DNA of 7,328 nt. Source: Sandarakinorhabdus sp. Lineage in GTDB: Bacteria > Pseudomonadota > Alphaproteobacteria > Sphingomonadales > Sphingomonadaceae. Made by a program: the position numbers and the translations under genes. Every line of letters starts with the position of its first letter. The stretch's first letter is position 1. Under the pieces are notes generated by a model, which searched no databases, was not told the origin of the DNA, and worked only from the letters and a program-made list of their open reading frames with translations. The DNA lies in contig JALOSK010000098.1 of the NCBI GenBank assembly GCA_025458465.1, positions 1 to 7,328 of the forward strand. The letters run 5' to 3'. Positions 1-6,272 of this stretch are shown here, in pieces.

Positions 1-65
1 TGGGCGCGCGGCATCTTCGCACCCGTGGTCGCGCTGTTGCCGGCGCCGCTGCCGCTTTTGGTCAC
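1..65 (-). CDS. 5' end of a gene cut by the left edge, probably folC (folylpolyglutamate/dihydrofolate synthase)
   Basis: A minus-strand reading frame opens with GTG at 65-63, overlapping the accD stop codon (GTGA), and stays open to the window edge for 21 full codons. A Shine-Dalgarno-like AAGGA lies at 79-75, nine bases upstream of the GTG, and supports this start. The visible peptide begins [17 protein letters not shown] and is Gly/Ser/Ala/Thr-rich, so no FolC domain can be seen. The identification rests only on context: folC very commonly follows accD in alphaproteobacterial trpFBA-accD clusters, and FolC adds glutamates to folates in the cytoplasm. An ATG at 14-12 in the same frame is an alternative start, but it lacks a well-placed ribosome binding site. 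That a gene starts here is fairly likely; its name is a guess from synteny. Confidence 0.5.
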   Translation of the reverse strand, partial: MTKSGSGAGNSATTGAKMPRA

Positions 66-928
66 GCCGCTGTTTCCTTGGCACCGCGCCGCGCCATCAA
101 CAGGCCAATCAGCTTGCCCAGGGTTTCCTTCAGGTCACGGCGATGCACCACCATATCGAGCATGCCGTGTTCGAGCAGATATTCGGCACGCTGGAAACCT
201 TCGGGCAGTTTTTCGCGGATGGTCTGCTCGATCACCCGCTGGCCGGCAAAGCCGATCAGGGCGTTGGGTTCGGCAATCTGCACATCGCCCAGCATGGCAT
301 AGCTGGCCGTCACGCCGCCGGTGGTGGGATCGGTGAGCACAACGATATAGGGCAGCCCGGCCTCGTTCAGCTGCTGGATGCCCACGGTGGTGCGCGGCAT
401 CTGCATCAGGGAGAGAATGCCTTCCTGCATGCGCGCGCCGCCGGCAGCGGTGAACACGATATAGGGCGCCTGCGCGGCCAGCGCGGCATCAACGCCGGCC
501 AGGAACGCCTCGCCCACGCCCATGCCCATGGAACCGCCCATGAAAGCGAAATCCTGCACGCCCACGATGGCGCGCTGGCCCATGATCCGGCCATCGGCCA
601 CCATCATGGCTTCGGGTTCGCTGGTGGCCGTGCGGGCTGCCTTCAGGCGATCAGTGTATTTCTTCTGATCCTTGAACTTCAACGGGTCTTCCGCGACGCG
701 CGCCGTCGGCAGCAGCGTGTAATCCCCGTCGAACAGCTGGGCAAAGCGCGCCTTGGGGCCGATGCGGTCATGATGCTCGCAACGCGGGCAGACGGAGGCA
801 TTGTCCTCCCACTCCCTGGTGTAGACCATGGCGCCGCAGTTCTTGCACTTGGTCCACAGATTGTCGGGCGTGTCTCGCCGGGCCAGGAACCCGGTCAACT
901 GCTGGCGGGTGCGGGTGATCCAGCTCAT
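62..928 (-). CDS. accD: Acetyl-CoA carboxylase carboxyltransferase subunit beta
   Basis: AccD is the beta subunit of the carboxyltransferase half of acetyl-CoA carboxylase. With AccA it moves the carboxyl group from biotin on AccB to acetyl-CoA, giving malonyl-CoA for fatty acid synthesis in the cytoplasm. The 288-residue protein has the N-terminal four-cysteine zinc ribbon (C28, C31, C47, C50; CKNC and CPRC). The crotonase-fold carboxyltransferase domain follows, with the family motif [15 protein letters not shown] near residues 163-177. Length is normal for the family (E. coli AccD is about 304). The ATG at 928 overlaps the trpA stop as ATGA and is preceded by a strong AGGAG at 941-937. The alpha subunit gene is not in the window. 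Placement after trpA is the usual alphaproteobacterial arrangement and implies cotranscription and translational coupling with trpA. Confidence 0.97.
   Translation of the reverse strand: MSWITRTRQQLTGFLARRDTPDNLWTKCKNCGAMVYTREWEDNASVCPRCEHHDRIGPKARFAQLFDGDYTLLPTARVAEDPLKFKDQKKYTDRLKAARTATSEPEAMMVADGRIMGQRAIVGVQDFAFMGGSMGMGVGEAFLAGVDAALAAQAPYIVFTAAGGARMQEGILSLMQMPRTTVGIQQLNEAGLPYIVVLTDPTTGGVTASYAMLGDVQIAEPNALIGFAGQRVIEQTIREKLPEGFQRAEYLLEHGMLDMVVHRRDLKETLGKLIGLLMARRGAKETAA
75..79 (-). promoter_or_regulatory. Ribosome binding site for the gene downstream of accD
   Basis: AAGGA on the minus strand lies inside the last codons of accD, nine bases before the GTG at 65. It supports the GTG that overlaps the accD stop over the in-frame ATG further downstream. 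Confidence 0.45.
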
Positions 929-1782
929 GCTGCGTTCTCCTGTCCGGCGCCGACGCCGGCTGCTTCATGACGGGCGGTGCGCACCGCCTGGGCCAGCGCC
1001 GCCACCTGGGCGGCAACGCGGGCGGGAATATCGTTGGCGCGGGCTTCGGCGGCCGCGCCGATGGCATCAACAATCGCGCTACCCACCACCACAGCATCGG
1101 CGTGGACGGCAATGGCAGCAGCCTGCGCCGGTTCCCGCACGCCAAAGCCCACGGCAATCGGCAGGCTGGTGGCGGCTTTCAAACGGGCCACGGCCGCGGC
1201 GACATCGGCCGCCGCCGCGCTGTTGGCGCCGGTGACGCCGGCAACCGCCACATAATAGAGAAAGCCCGACGCGCCATCGAGCACGGTGGGCAGGCGGTGC
1301 GCATCGGTGGTTGGTGTGGCCAGGCGCACCAGATGAAGACCATGGGCGGCCAGCGCCGGGGCCAGTTCGCCGGCTTCCTCGGGCGGCAGATCGACGACGA
1401 TGCAGCCATCAATGCCTGCTGCCCTTGCTTCAACTGCAAAGCGTTCCGGGCCAAAGCTGAGGATCGGGTTGAAATAGCCCATCAGCACGATCGGCGTTTG
1501 CGTGTCGCCTTCGCGGAAGGCTTTCACCATCGCCAGCACGGCTTTCAGCGTCGTGCCGGACCCAAGGCTGCGCAGATTGCCGCGCTGGATGGCCGGGCCA
1601 TCGGCCATCGGATCGGTGAACGGCATGCCGATCTCGATCACGTCCGCGCCAGCGCCGGGCAGCGCAGCCAGTATTTCGGCCGAGGTCGCAAGATCGGGAT
1701 CACCCGCCGTCACGAACGTGACCAGCGCGGCGCGGCCCTGCGCGGCACAGGCGGCAAAGCGGGCAGAGAGGCGATCCGTCAC
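925..1782 (-). CDS. trpA: Tryptophan synthase alpha subunit
   Basis: TrpA cleaves indole-3-glycerol phosphate to indole and glyceraldehyde 3-phosphate and passes indole through a tunnel to TrpB in the alpha2beta2 complex. The product is 285 residues if it starts at GTG 1782. This GTG overlaps the trpB stop (GTGA), has GGGAG seven bases upstream, and places TDRLSARF at the N-terminus as in relatives. The same frame is open upstream to 1947, but that part is an Arg/His-rich shadow of trpB. The catalytic acids are visible: E50 in VIEIGMPF and D61 in DPMADGP, matching E49 and D60 of the enterobacterial enzyme. Later come GVTGANS, a phosphate-binding GFGV and GSAIVDAI. The C-terminus carries an Ala/Gly-rich tail of about 20 residues beyond the TIM barrel, so the protein is somewhat longer than the usual ~268. 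The stop overlaps the accD start (ATGA). Confidence 0.96.
   Translation of the reverse strand: MTDRLSARFAACAAQGRAALVTFVTAGDPDLATSAEILAALPGAGADVIEIGMPFTDPMADGPAIQRGNLRSLGSGTTLKAVLAMVKAFREGDTQTPIVLMGYFNPILSFGPERFAVEARAAGIDGCIVVDLPPEEAGELAPALAAHGLHLVRLATPTTDAHRLPTVLDGASGFLYYVAVAGVTGANSAAAADVAAAVARLKAATSLPIAVGFGVREPAQAAAIAVHADAVVVGSAIVDAIGAAAEARANDIPARVAAQVAALAQAVRTARHEAAGVGAGQENAA
937..941 (-). promoter_or_regulatory. Strong ribosome binding site for accD inside the trpA 3' end
   Basis: AGGAG on the minus strand sits eight bases before the accD ATG and within the Gln-Glu codons near the end of trpA. It is the best-matching Shine-Dalgarno sequence I see in the operon, and it allows re-initiation after trpA termination as well as independent loading on accD. 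Confidence 0.7.
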
Positions 1783-2990
1783 ATCTTCACTCCCAGCGCT
1801 TCGGCAACGGTGAAGATGTCCTTGTCGCCGCGGCCGCACAGGTTGGCGATGATGATCTGGTCCTTGCCCATGGTTGGCGCGATGCGGGCGACGGCGGCGA
1901 TGGCATGGCTTGGTTCCAGCGCCGGGATGATGCCTTCGGTGCGGCACAGCAGCTGAAAGCCTTCCAGCGCCTCGGTGTCGGTGGCGCTTTGATACTCGAC
2001 GCGGCCGATGGCGTTCAGCCAGGCATGTTCCGGGCCAATGCCGGGATAATCGAGGCCGGCGGAAATGCTGTGCGCTTCGGTGATCTGGCCGTCTTCATCC
2101 TGCAGCAGCATCGTCTTGTTGCCATGCAGCACGCCGGCACGGCCACCGGCCAGCGATGCCGCATGCTCTTCGGTGTCGAGGCCGCGCCCTGCCGCCTCGA
2201 TGCCGACGATGCGCACGCCTTCATCATCCAGGAACGGGTGGAACAGGCCGATGGCGTTGGAACCGCCACCGATGGCTGCCACCAGCAGATCGGGTAAGCG
2301 GCCTTCCCGCTCCAGGATTTGCGCGCGGGCTTCCTTGCCGATCACCGTCTGGAAGTCCCGCACCAGTTCCGGATAGGGGTGCGGGCCGGCGGCAGTGCCG
2401 ATGATGTAGAAGGTGTCGTGCACGTTGGTCACCCAGTCGCGCAGCGCTTCGTTCATCGCATCCTTCAGCGTGCGGGAACCCGATTCCACCGCCTTCACCT
2501 CGGCGCCCAGCAGCTTCATGCGGAACACGTTGGGGGCCTGCCGCTCGATGTCGCGCGCGCCCATGTAGATGGTGCAGGGCAGGCCAAAGCGCGCCGCCAC
2601 GGTGGCGGTTGCCACGCCGTGCTGGCCGGCGCCGGTTTCGGCGATGATGCGCGTCTTGCCCATGCGGCGGGCGAGCAGGATCTGGCCGATGCAGTTGTTG
2701 ATCTTGTGCGCGCCCGTGTGGTTGAGCTCGTCGCGCTTCAGATAGATTTTCGCGCCCTTCAGCTCATCGGTCAGCCGTTCGGCAAAATACAGCGGGCTGG
2801 GCCGGCCGACATAATGCTTGAGCAGATCATCCAGCTCGGCATGGAAGGCCGGATCGGCCTTGGCCTCGGTATAGGCCGCTTCCAGTTCGAGGATCAGCGG
2901 CATCAGCGTTTCGGCGACATAGCGCCCGCCGAACTCGCCGAAATGGCCCTTGCCATCAGGGCCGGCCCGCAAAGAGGTGGAAATGTTCAT
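1779..2990 (-). CDS. trpB: Tryptophan synthase beta subunit
   Basis: TrpB is the PLP enzyme that condenses indole from TrpA with L-serine to give L-tryptophan. The 403-residue protein is full length (about 397 in E. coli). The N-terminal region has the TrpB signature [15 protein letters not shown] (residues 18-32). The PLP Schiff-base lysine is K96 in HTGAHKINN, the catalytic glutamate is E118 in [11 protein letters not shown], and the PLP-phosphate loop is GGGSNAIG starting at 241. These features match the TrpB1 type that works with TrpA, rather than the stand-alone TrpB2 type. The ATG at 2990 overlaps the trpF stop (ATGA); upstream there is only a weak GAG-rich ribosome binding site, so coupling to trpF translation is likely. 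Its own stop overlaps the trpA GTG. Confidence 0.97.
   Translation of the reverse strand: MNISTSLRAGPDGKGHFGEFGGRYVAETLMPLILELEAAYTEAKADPAFHAELDDLLKHYVGRPSPLYFAERLTDELKGAKIYLKRDELNHTGAHKINNCIGQILLARRMGKTRIIAETGAGQHGVATATVAARFGLPCTIYMGARDIERQAPNVFRMKLLGAEVKAVESGSRTLKDAMNEALRDWVTNVHDTFYIIGTAAGPHPYPELVRDFQTVIGKEARAQILEREGRLPDLLVAAIGGGSNAIGLFHPFLDDEGVRIVGIEAAGRGLDTEEHAASLAGGRAGVLHGNKTMLLQDEDGQITEAHSISAGLDYPGIGPEHAWLNAIGRVEYQSATDTEALEGFQLLCRTEGIIPALEPSHAIAAVARIAPTMGKDQIIIANLCGRGDKDIFTVAEALGVKM
1790..1794 (-). promoter_or_regulatory. Ribosome binding site deciding the trpA GTG start
   Basis: GGGAG on the minus strand, within the trpB 3' end, lies seven bases before the GTG at 1782. It supports a 285-residue TrpA rather than the longer open frame. 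Confidence 0.6.
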
Positions 2991-3619
2991 GCCGCTCTCA
3001 CTTCGGCCGCAAAGGCCCTGATCTTCTCGACCGATTTCACCCCTGCCCCTTCCTCGACTCCCGATGCGACGTCAACCAGTGCCGGCGCGACGCTGCGGAT
3101 GGCCGCAGCCACGTTCCCCGGCGCCAGGCCGCCGGCCAGGCCGAAGGGCCGCGTCGGCCGATGATCGTGCAGCAGCCGCCAATCGAAGGCCAGCCCGTTG
3201 CCGCCCGGCAATGGCGCGTCGTTAGGCGCTTTGGCATCCAGGAGCAACAGATCGGCCGGCCCGGCGGCCCTTTCGGCGGCTGCGATGTCGGCACGGGTTT
3301 TCACGCCGGCGGCCAGCCACACCGGCCTGCCATACCGGGATTTCAGCGCTGCCACCCGTTCCGGTGGCACATCGTGCAACTGCAATATGTCGATCCCGGC
3401 GGCCAGCACGGCGGCCACCAGCGCATCATCGGGCGCCACCAGCACCGCCACCCGCCCGATGCCGGCCGGCACCCGCCCGATCAGCGCCGCAGCGCTGGCC
3501 GGATCGAGATGGCGCGGGCTGGGCGGAAAGAAATTGAAGCCGATATGGGCAGCCCCCACCGCCACCGAAACATCAGTCACCTCCGGCGTGGTCACGCCGC
3601 AGATCTTGAACGGTGTCAT
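2987..3619 (-). CDS. trpF: Phosphoribosylanthranilate isomerase
   Basis: TrpF performs the Amadori rearrangement of N-(5'-phosphoribosyl)anthranilate to CdRP, the third step from chorismate to tryptophan. The 210-residue TIM-barrel protein has the general base C7 in FKICGVT, R36 in SPRHLDP, the general acid D128 in LLLLDAK, and the phosphate-binding segments [10 protein letters not shown] (161-170) and VDVASGVEE (182-190). Two usually conserved spots deviate: LQLHG reads LQLHD (79-83) with a one-residue shorter following turn, and the usual Lys-Ala pair before GV reads Leu-Ala (102-103). The start is ATG 3619, two bases after the pyrF stop. GTG 3625, which overlaps that stop as GTGA, is an alternative adding two residues. 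There is no good Shine-Dalgarno sequence, so coupling to pyrF is likely. The frame is open upstream to 3844, but that part is a pyrF shadow. Confidence 0.95.
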   Translation of the reverse strand: MTPFKICGVTTPEVTDVSVAVGAAHIGFNFFPPSPRHLDPASAAALIGRVPAGIGRVAVLVAPDDALVAAVLAAGIDILQLHDVPPERVAALKSRYGRPVWLAAGVKTRADIAAAERAAGPADLLLLDAKAPNDAPLPGGNGLAFDWRLLHDHRPTRPFGLAGGLAPGNVAAAIRSVAPALVDVASGVEEGAGVKSVEKIRAFAAEVRAA

Positions 3620-3621
3620 GC

Positions 3622-4311
3622 TCACAGGCTGGCGGCGATGGCCGCTGCCGCCGCTGCCGGATCGGGCGCGCCGGTGATGGGCCGGCCAATCACCAGCACG
3701 CCAGCGCCGGCCGCCAGCGCGGCGGCGGGCGTCATCACGCGCTTCTGATCGCCCACGTCGCTGCCGGCCGGGCGCACGCCGGGCACGACGAACAGGCCAT
3801 CGGGCCAGGCGGCCTTCACCGCGGCCACCTCGTGCGGGGAACACACGATGCCATCCAGCCCGGCACCGCGCGTCACCTGTGCCAGCCGGGCAGCCTGCAC
3901 GGCAGCGCCGTCGGGCACCCCGGCGGCCAGCAGATCGGCATCATCAAGGCTGGTGAGCACCGTCACGGCCACCACGCGCGTGGCGGACGGCGCCGCCGCG
4001 CGGGCCGCCGCCAGCATGGCGTGCCCACCAGCGGCATGAACGGTCAGGATTGCCGGGGCCAGCGGGGCAAGGCTGCGCACGGCACCGGCCACCGTGTTGG
4101 GAATATCGTGCAGTTTCAGATCAAGAAACAGTGGGAGCTTCTGGGGCAGCCCCTGCCCGTCCATCACCGCGGCAACGCCGGCTGCGCCGTGGGCGCAGAA
4201 GAATTCAAGCCCCAGCTTCACCCCGCCAACATGCGGCGCAACGGCGGCCACCAGCGCGCGGGCGGCGGCGATGTCGGGCGTGTCCACCGCCACGAAGATC
4301 GGATTGGCCAT
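3622..4311 (-). CDS. pyrF: Orotidine 5'-phosphate decarboxylase
   Basis: PyrF decarboxylates OMP to UMP, the last step of de novo pyrimidine synthesis, without a cofactor. The 229-residue protein is of normal length for the short bacterial family. It shows the substrate-binding D10 (VAVDTPD), K32 (VKLGLEFF), and the catalytic array D64-x-K66-x-x-D69 in [13 protein letters not shown]. Near the C-terminus are the phosphate-binding PGVRP and the [15 protein letters not shown] segment with the phosphate-contacting arginine. The start ATG at 4311 lies six bases after the stop of the upstream membrane-protein gene, with GAGG at 4319-4316. The protein ends two bases before the trpF ATG. Having pyrF directly before trpF joins two TIM-barrel enzymes that both act on phosphoribosyl substrates derived from PRPP. 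Whether that implies shared control is inference. Confidence 0.96.
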   Translation of the reverse strand: MANPIFVAVDTPDIAAARALVAAVAPHVGGVKLGLEFFCAHGAAGVAAVMDGQGLPQKLPLFLDLKLHDIPNTVAGAVRSLAPLAPAILTVHAAGGHAMLAAARAAAPSATRVVAVTVLTSLDDADLLAAGVPDGAAVQAARLAQVTRGAGLDGIVCSPHEVAAVKAAWPDGLFVVPGVRPAGSDVGDQKRVMTPAAALAAGAGVLVIGRPITGAPDPAAAAAAIAASL

Positions 4312-4317
4312 CGAACC

Positions 4318-4596
4318 TCAACCCTGCGCGGCGGGCAGCGGCGGCGCCACTTCGGTGCGTTCTTCCCGCACCTTCGGGGCCGTTCGCCGGGCGCTTGCCA
4401 TCGGCCGCAGGAAGGCCATCCACAGCCAGGTGGGGATGACGCCTGCAAGGAAGGCAATGCCCAGCAGCAGCGGCAGCGGCAGCGCCACTGCCCGGCCATC
4501 GGGCAGGATGAAATCCACCGGCGTCCAGTTCGAGACCGCCAGCAGCACGAAGCCGAACGCCAGCGCGGCCAGCAGGATCCATCGGACAATCGCCAT
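4318..4596 (-). CDS. Small LapA-domain (DUF1049-like) inner-membrane protein
   Basis: The 92-residue protein has two hydrophobic segments, about residues 5-21 (WILLAALAFGFVLLAV) and 39-62 (LPLPLLLGIAFLAGV onward). Between them is SNWTPVDFILPDG, the Asn...Val-x-Phe hairpin typical of LapA/YciS-family proteins. A charged, Pro-rich tail follows. In enterobacteria LapA works with LapB in controlling lipopolysaccharide synthesis; in alphaproteobacteria similar proteins lie upstream of trpF or pyrF and their role is poorly defined. The ATG at 4596 is chosen because AAGGG sits seven bases upstream. The GTG at 4611, overlapping the upstream stop as GTGA, would add MKGRT but has no comparable binding site. 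The gene ends six bases before pyrF. The family call is from topology and motif; I assign no specific function. Confidence 0.8.
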   Translation of the reverse strand: MAIVRWILLAALAFGFVLLAVSNWTPVDFILPDGRAVALPLPLLLGIAFLAGVIPTWLWMAFLRPMASARRTAPKVREERTEVAPPLPAAQG

Positions 4597-4603
4597 GGTG
4601 CGA

Positions 4604-4608
4604 CCCTT
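4604..4608 (-). promoter_or_regulatory. Ribosome binding site for the LapA-domain gene
   Basis: AAGGG on the minus strand begins at the last base of the upstream TGA stop and lies seven bases before ATG 4596. It favours that ATG over the overlapping GTG at 4611. Confidence 0.6.
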
Positions 4609-5366
4609 CACAATTCTCCGTCAACCGGCGTGATACCAGCTTCGGCCAGCCCTGCCATCAGCTTTTGCGCCACATCGGCCAGTTGCGCCGGATCGGTTGA
4701 GCGGATGACGAAATTCGCGCCGGTCTTGCCCTCGCGCCAGAAGGGGTAGGAACCGATCTGCACGCCGGGGTTCTCCTTCTCCGTGCGCTTGAGGACATCG
4801 GCGGCGCGGCTTTCCTGGGTCCAGGCCGCCACGGTGCGCGACAACACGGGCGCTCCGCCTTCCAGCTTGCCATCCAGCGCCGCCAGCATGCCCTGGGTGA
4901 TCATCGGGACGCCGGCCATGATGAAGATATTCTCCACCCGGATGCCCGGCGCCTTGGTGCGCGGGTTTTCGATGAGGCTCGCACCAGCCGGCGTGCGCGC
5001 CATGCGCAGCCGCGCTTCGGTGAGCTGATCGCCATAATGATCGGCCAGGATGGCGCGCGCATCGGGATGCACGATCACCTCGCGGCCAAGGGCAGCGGCA
5101 ATGGCATCCACGGTGATATCATCGTGCGTCGGGCCGATGCCGCCGGTGGTGAACAGATAATCGTGGGCGCCGCGCAGCGCGTTCACGGCCTCGCCGATGG
5201 CGTCCATGTCGTCGGACACCACGCGCACCTCCTTCAGGCGGATGCCCTGCACGCCCAGCCATTTGGCCAGATAGGCGCAATTGGCGTCCTGCGTGCGGCC
5301 AGAGAGTATCTCGTCCCCGATGATGACAAGGGCGGCGGTGTAGATGCGTGTCGATGGGGCAGTCAT
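4608..5366 (-). CDS. CinA N-terminal/MoaB-Mog domain protein (competence/damage-inducible protein A family, short form)
   Basis: The 252-residue protein has the MoaB/Mog molybdopterin-binding fold of the CinA N-terminal family. It starts IIGDEILSGRTQDAN (15-29) and carries the hallmark loop TTGGIGPTHDDIT (73-85), then KAPG and IMAGVP segments. In full-length CinA this domain is a nucleotide pyrophosphatase acting on ADP-ribose or NAD-type dinucleotides, joined to a C-terminal NMN deamidase (PncC). Here the protein ends after the first domain and its short C-terminal subdomain, so the deamidase is absent. Such stand-alone forms are common in alphaproteobacteria and are usually labelled competence/damage-inducible protein A; a DNA-uptake role should not be assumed. 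The start ATG 5366 has AAGG seven bases upstream (5377-5374). This is the first gene of the minus-strand train, divergent from map. The exact substrate is unknown. Confidence 0.88.
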   Translation of the reverse strand: MTAPSTRIYTAALVIIGDEILSGRTQDANCAYLAKWLGVQGIRLKEVRVVSDDMDAIGEAVNALRGAHDYLFTTGGIGPTHDDITVDAIAAALGREVIVHPDARAILADHYGDQLTEARLRMARTPAGASLIENPRTKAPGIRVENIFIMAGVPMITQGMLAALDGKLEGGAPVLSRTVAAWTQESRAADVLKRTEKENPGVQIGSYPFWREGKTGANFVIRSTDPAQLADVAQKLMAGLAEAGITPVDGEL

Positions 5367-5371
5367 GCCCC
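5356..5371 (-). promoter_or_regulatory. Small GC hairpin enclosing the start codon of the CinA-like gene
   Basis: GGGGC and GCCCC form a 5-bp all-GC stem with a 6-base loop holding the ATG (minus strand GGGGC-ATGACT-GCCCC). The AAGG ribosome binding site is just outside the stem. It might modulate initiation of the first gene of the operon. It may also be chance in GC-rich DNA. Confidence 0.25.
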
Positions 5372-5439
5372 TGCCTTAGCCGAGCGCTGCGGCGCTGACC
5401 ATCATGGACTTGTCGCAGGCCAGCCCCTATGTGGGCGGC
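5367..5439. other. Divergent intergenic region between the minus-strand operon and map
   Basis: This 73-base gap (37 bases if map starts at 5404) must hold, or lie next to, the promoters of both the operon and map. I see no convincing -35/-10 pair: TTGTCG at 5410-5415 and TATGTG at 5428-5433 are only 12 bases apart. A short inverted repeat, AGCGC-TGCG-GCGCT at 5383-5396, sits mid-gap and could be an operator half-site pair or chance. Confidence 0.5.
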
Positions 5440-6261
5440 ATGACGCAAGCGCTCTACACCACGGTGATGGACCCTCAGGAAGGCCAGTTGCGCCTGCATG
5501 GCCCGGCGGCCTTCGAAGGCATGCGCAGGGCTGGCCGGCTGGCAGCGGAAGTGCTCGATCACATCACGCCCCACGTGCAACCTGAGGTGGCAACCATCGA
5601 TCTCGACACGCTGGCCTGGGAGCATGTTCGCGCCGCCGGGGCCAGTTCCGCCACGGTCTTCTATCGCGGCTTCTCGCATTCGCTGTGCATCAGCGTGAAC
5701 CACGTGGTGTGCCACGGCATTCCGGGGCCGAAGAAGCTGAAAAGCGGGGACATCGTGAACATCGATGTGACCGTGGTGGTGGATGGCTGGTATGGCGACA
5801 CCAGCCGCATGTTCCTGGTGGGCGATGTACCACTCAAGGCTCGCCGCCTCGTCGAGGTGACCCACGAATGCCTGATGCTGGGCATCGAACAGGCCAGGCC
5901 GGGCAAGACGCTGGGCGATGTGGGCCACGCCATCCAGACCCACGCCGAACGCAACCGCATGAGCGTGGTGCGTGATTTCTGCGGGCACGGTCTGGGCCAG
6001 GATTTCCACACCGCACCCAACGTGGTGCATGTCGGCAAGCCGGGGCGCGGCGTCGTGCTGCGGCCGGGCATGTTCTTCACCATCGAACCGATGATCAACG
6101 CCGGCGGCCCGGCGGTGAAGGTGCTGGATGATGGCTGGACGGCGGTGACGCGCGATCGCAGCCTGTCCGCCCAGTTCGAGCACAGCATCGGCATCACCGA
6201 AACCGGCTGCGAGATTTTCACCTTGAGCCCCAAGGGCTGGTACGCGCCGCCCTACGCCTAA
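5440..6261 (+). CDS. map: Type I methionine aminopeptidase
   Basis: Map removes the initiator methionine from nascent proteins in the cytoplasm using two divalent metal ions. With a start at ATG 5440 the protein has 273 residues. All five metal ligands are present: D109 (NIDVTV), D120 (GDTSRMF), H183 (FCGHGLG), E216 (FFTIEPM) and E247 (SAQFEHS). The active-site histidine is H92 in VNHVVCHGIP, and HTAPNVVH follows H183. The frame is open from ATG 5404, which would add 12 residues (MDLSQASPYVGG). I prefer 5440 because MTQALYTTV before the LHG...FEGMRRAG segment looks like the usual N-terminus and leaves room for promoters, but neither start has a clear Shine-Dalgarno sequence. An in-frame TAG at 5377 rules out starts further upstream. 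No N-terminal zinc-binding extension is present. The TAA stop overlaps the stop of the convergent isomerase gene. Confidence 0.94.
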   Translation: MTQALYTTVMDPQEGQLRLHGPAAFEGMRRAGRLAAEVLDHITPHVQPEVATIDLDTLAWEHVRAAGASSATVFYRGFSHSLCISVNHVVCHGIPGPKKLKSGDIVNIDVTVVVDGWYGDTSRMFLVGDVPLKARRLVEVTHECLMLGIEQARPGKTLGDVGHAIQTHAERNRMSVVRDFCGHGLGQDFHTAPNVVHVGKPGRGVVLRPGMFFTIEPMINAGGPAVKVLDDGWTAVTRDRSLSAQFEHSIGITETGCEIFTLSPKGWYAPPYA

Positions 6262-6272
6262 CGGCGGCGTGT
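6242..6272. terminator. Inverted repeat over the convergent stop codons, candidate bidirectional 3'-end hairpin
   Basis: Arms 6242-6251 (ACGCGCCGCC) and 6263-6272 (GGCGGCGTGT) pair over 10 positions, with one G-U in the map transcript; on the opposite strand that position becomes a C-A mismatch. The 11-base loop (6252-6262) contains both stop codons, TAA of map and TAG of the isomerase gene. No U-run follows on either strand, so it is not a canonical intrinsic terminator. It could act with Rho, block exonuclease decay, or pause converging polymerases. Confidence 0.4.

Noticed and set aside
143..970. Long plus-strand open frame (275 codons) opposite accD
   Set aside because: Its His/Gly/Ala-rich composition is an antisense shadow of accD in GC-rich DNA, and accD has a complete, motif-verified protein on the other strand.
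1783..1947. N-terminal extension of TrpA upstream of GTG 1782
   Set aside because: The 55 extra codons are Arg/His-rich and lie wholly in trpB. The GTG overlapping the trpB stop has a good ribosome binding site and matches the family N-terminus.
967..1956. Long plus-strand open frame (329 codons) opposite trpA
   Set aside because: It mirrors the trpA codon pattern and shows no recognisable domain; trpA is certain on the opposite strand.
2319..3164. Plus-strand open frame (281 codons) opposite trpB and trpF
   Set aside because: It spans the trpF/trpB junction antisense, with no family motif and low-complexity composition.
3620..3844. N-terminal extension of TrpF upstream of ATG 3619
   Set aside because: The extra codons are an out-of-frame shadow of pyrF, and TrpF proteins begin just before the KICG motif.
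3613..4749. Plus-strand open frame of 378 codons opposite pyrF and neighbours
   Set aside because: It crosses three well-supported minus-strand genes. The product is a Gly/His/Arg/Gln-rich string, typical of GC-driven antisense frames.
5410..5433. Possible map promoter, TTGTCG and TATGTG
   Set aside because: The spacing is only 12 bases and the -10 match is poor.
5119..6183. Minus-strand open frame of 354 codons opposite map and into the CinA-like gene
   Set aside because: The opposite strand encodes Map with all five metal ligands. This frame is His/Arg-rich and has no domain.
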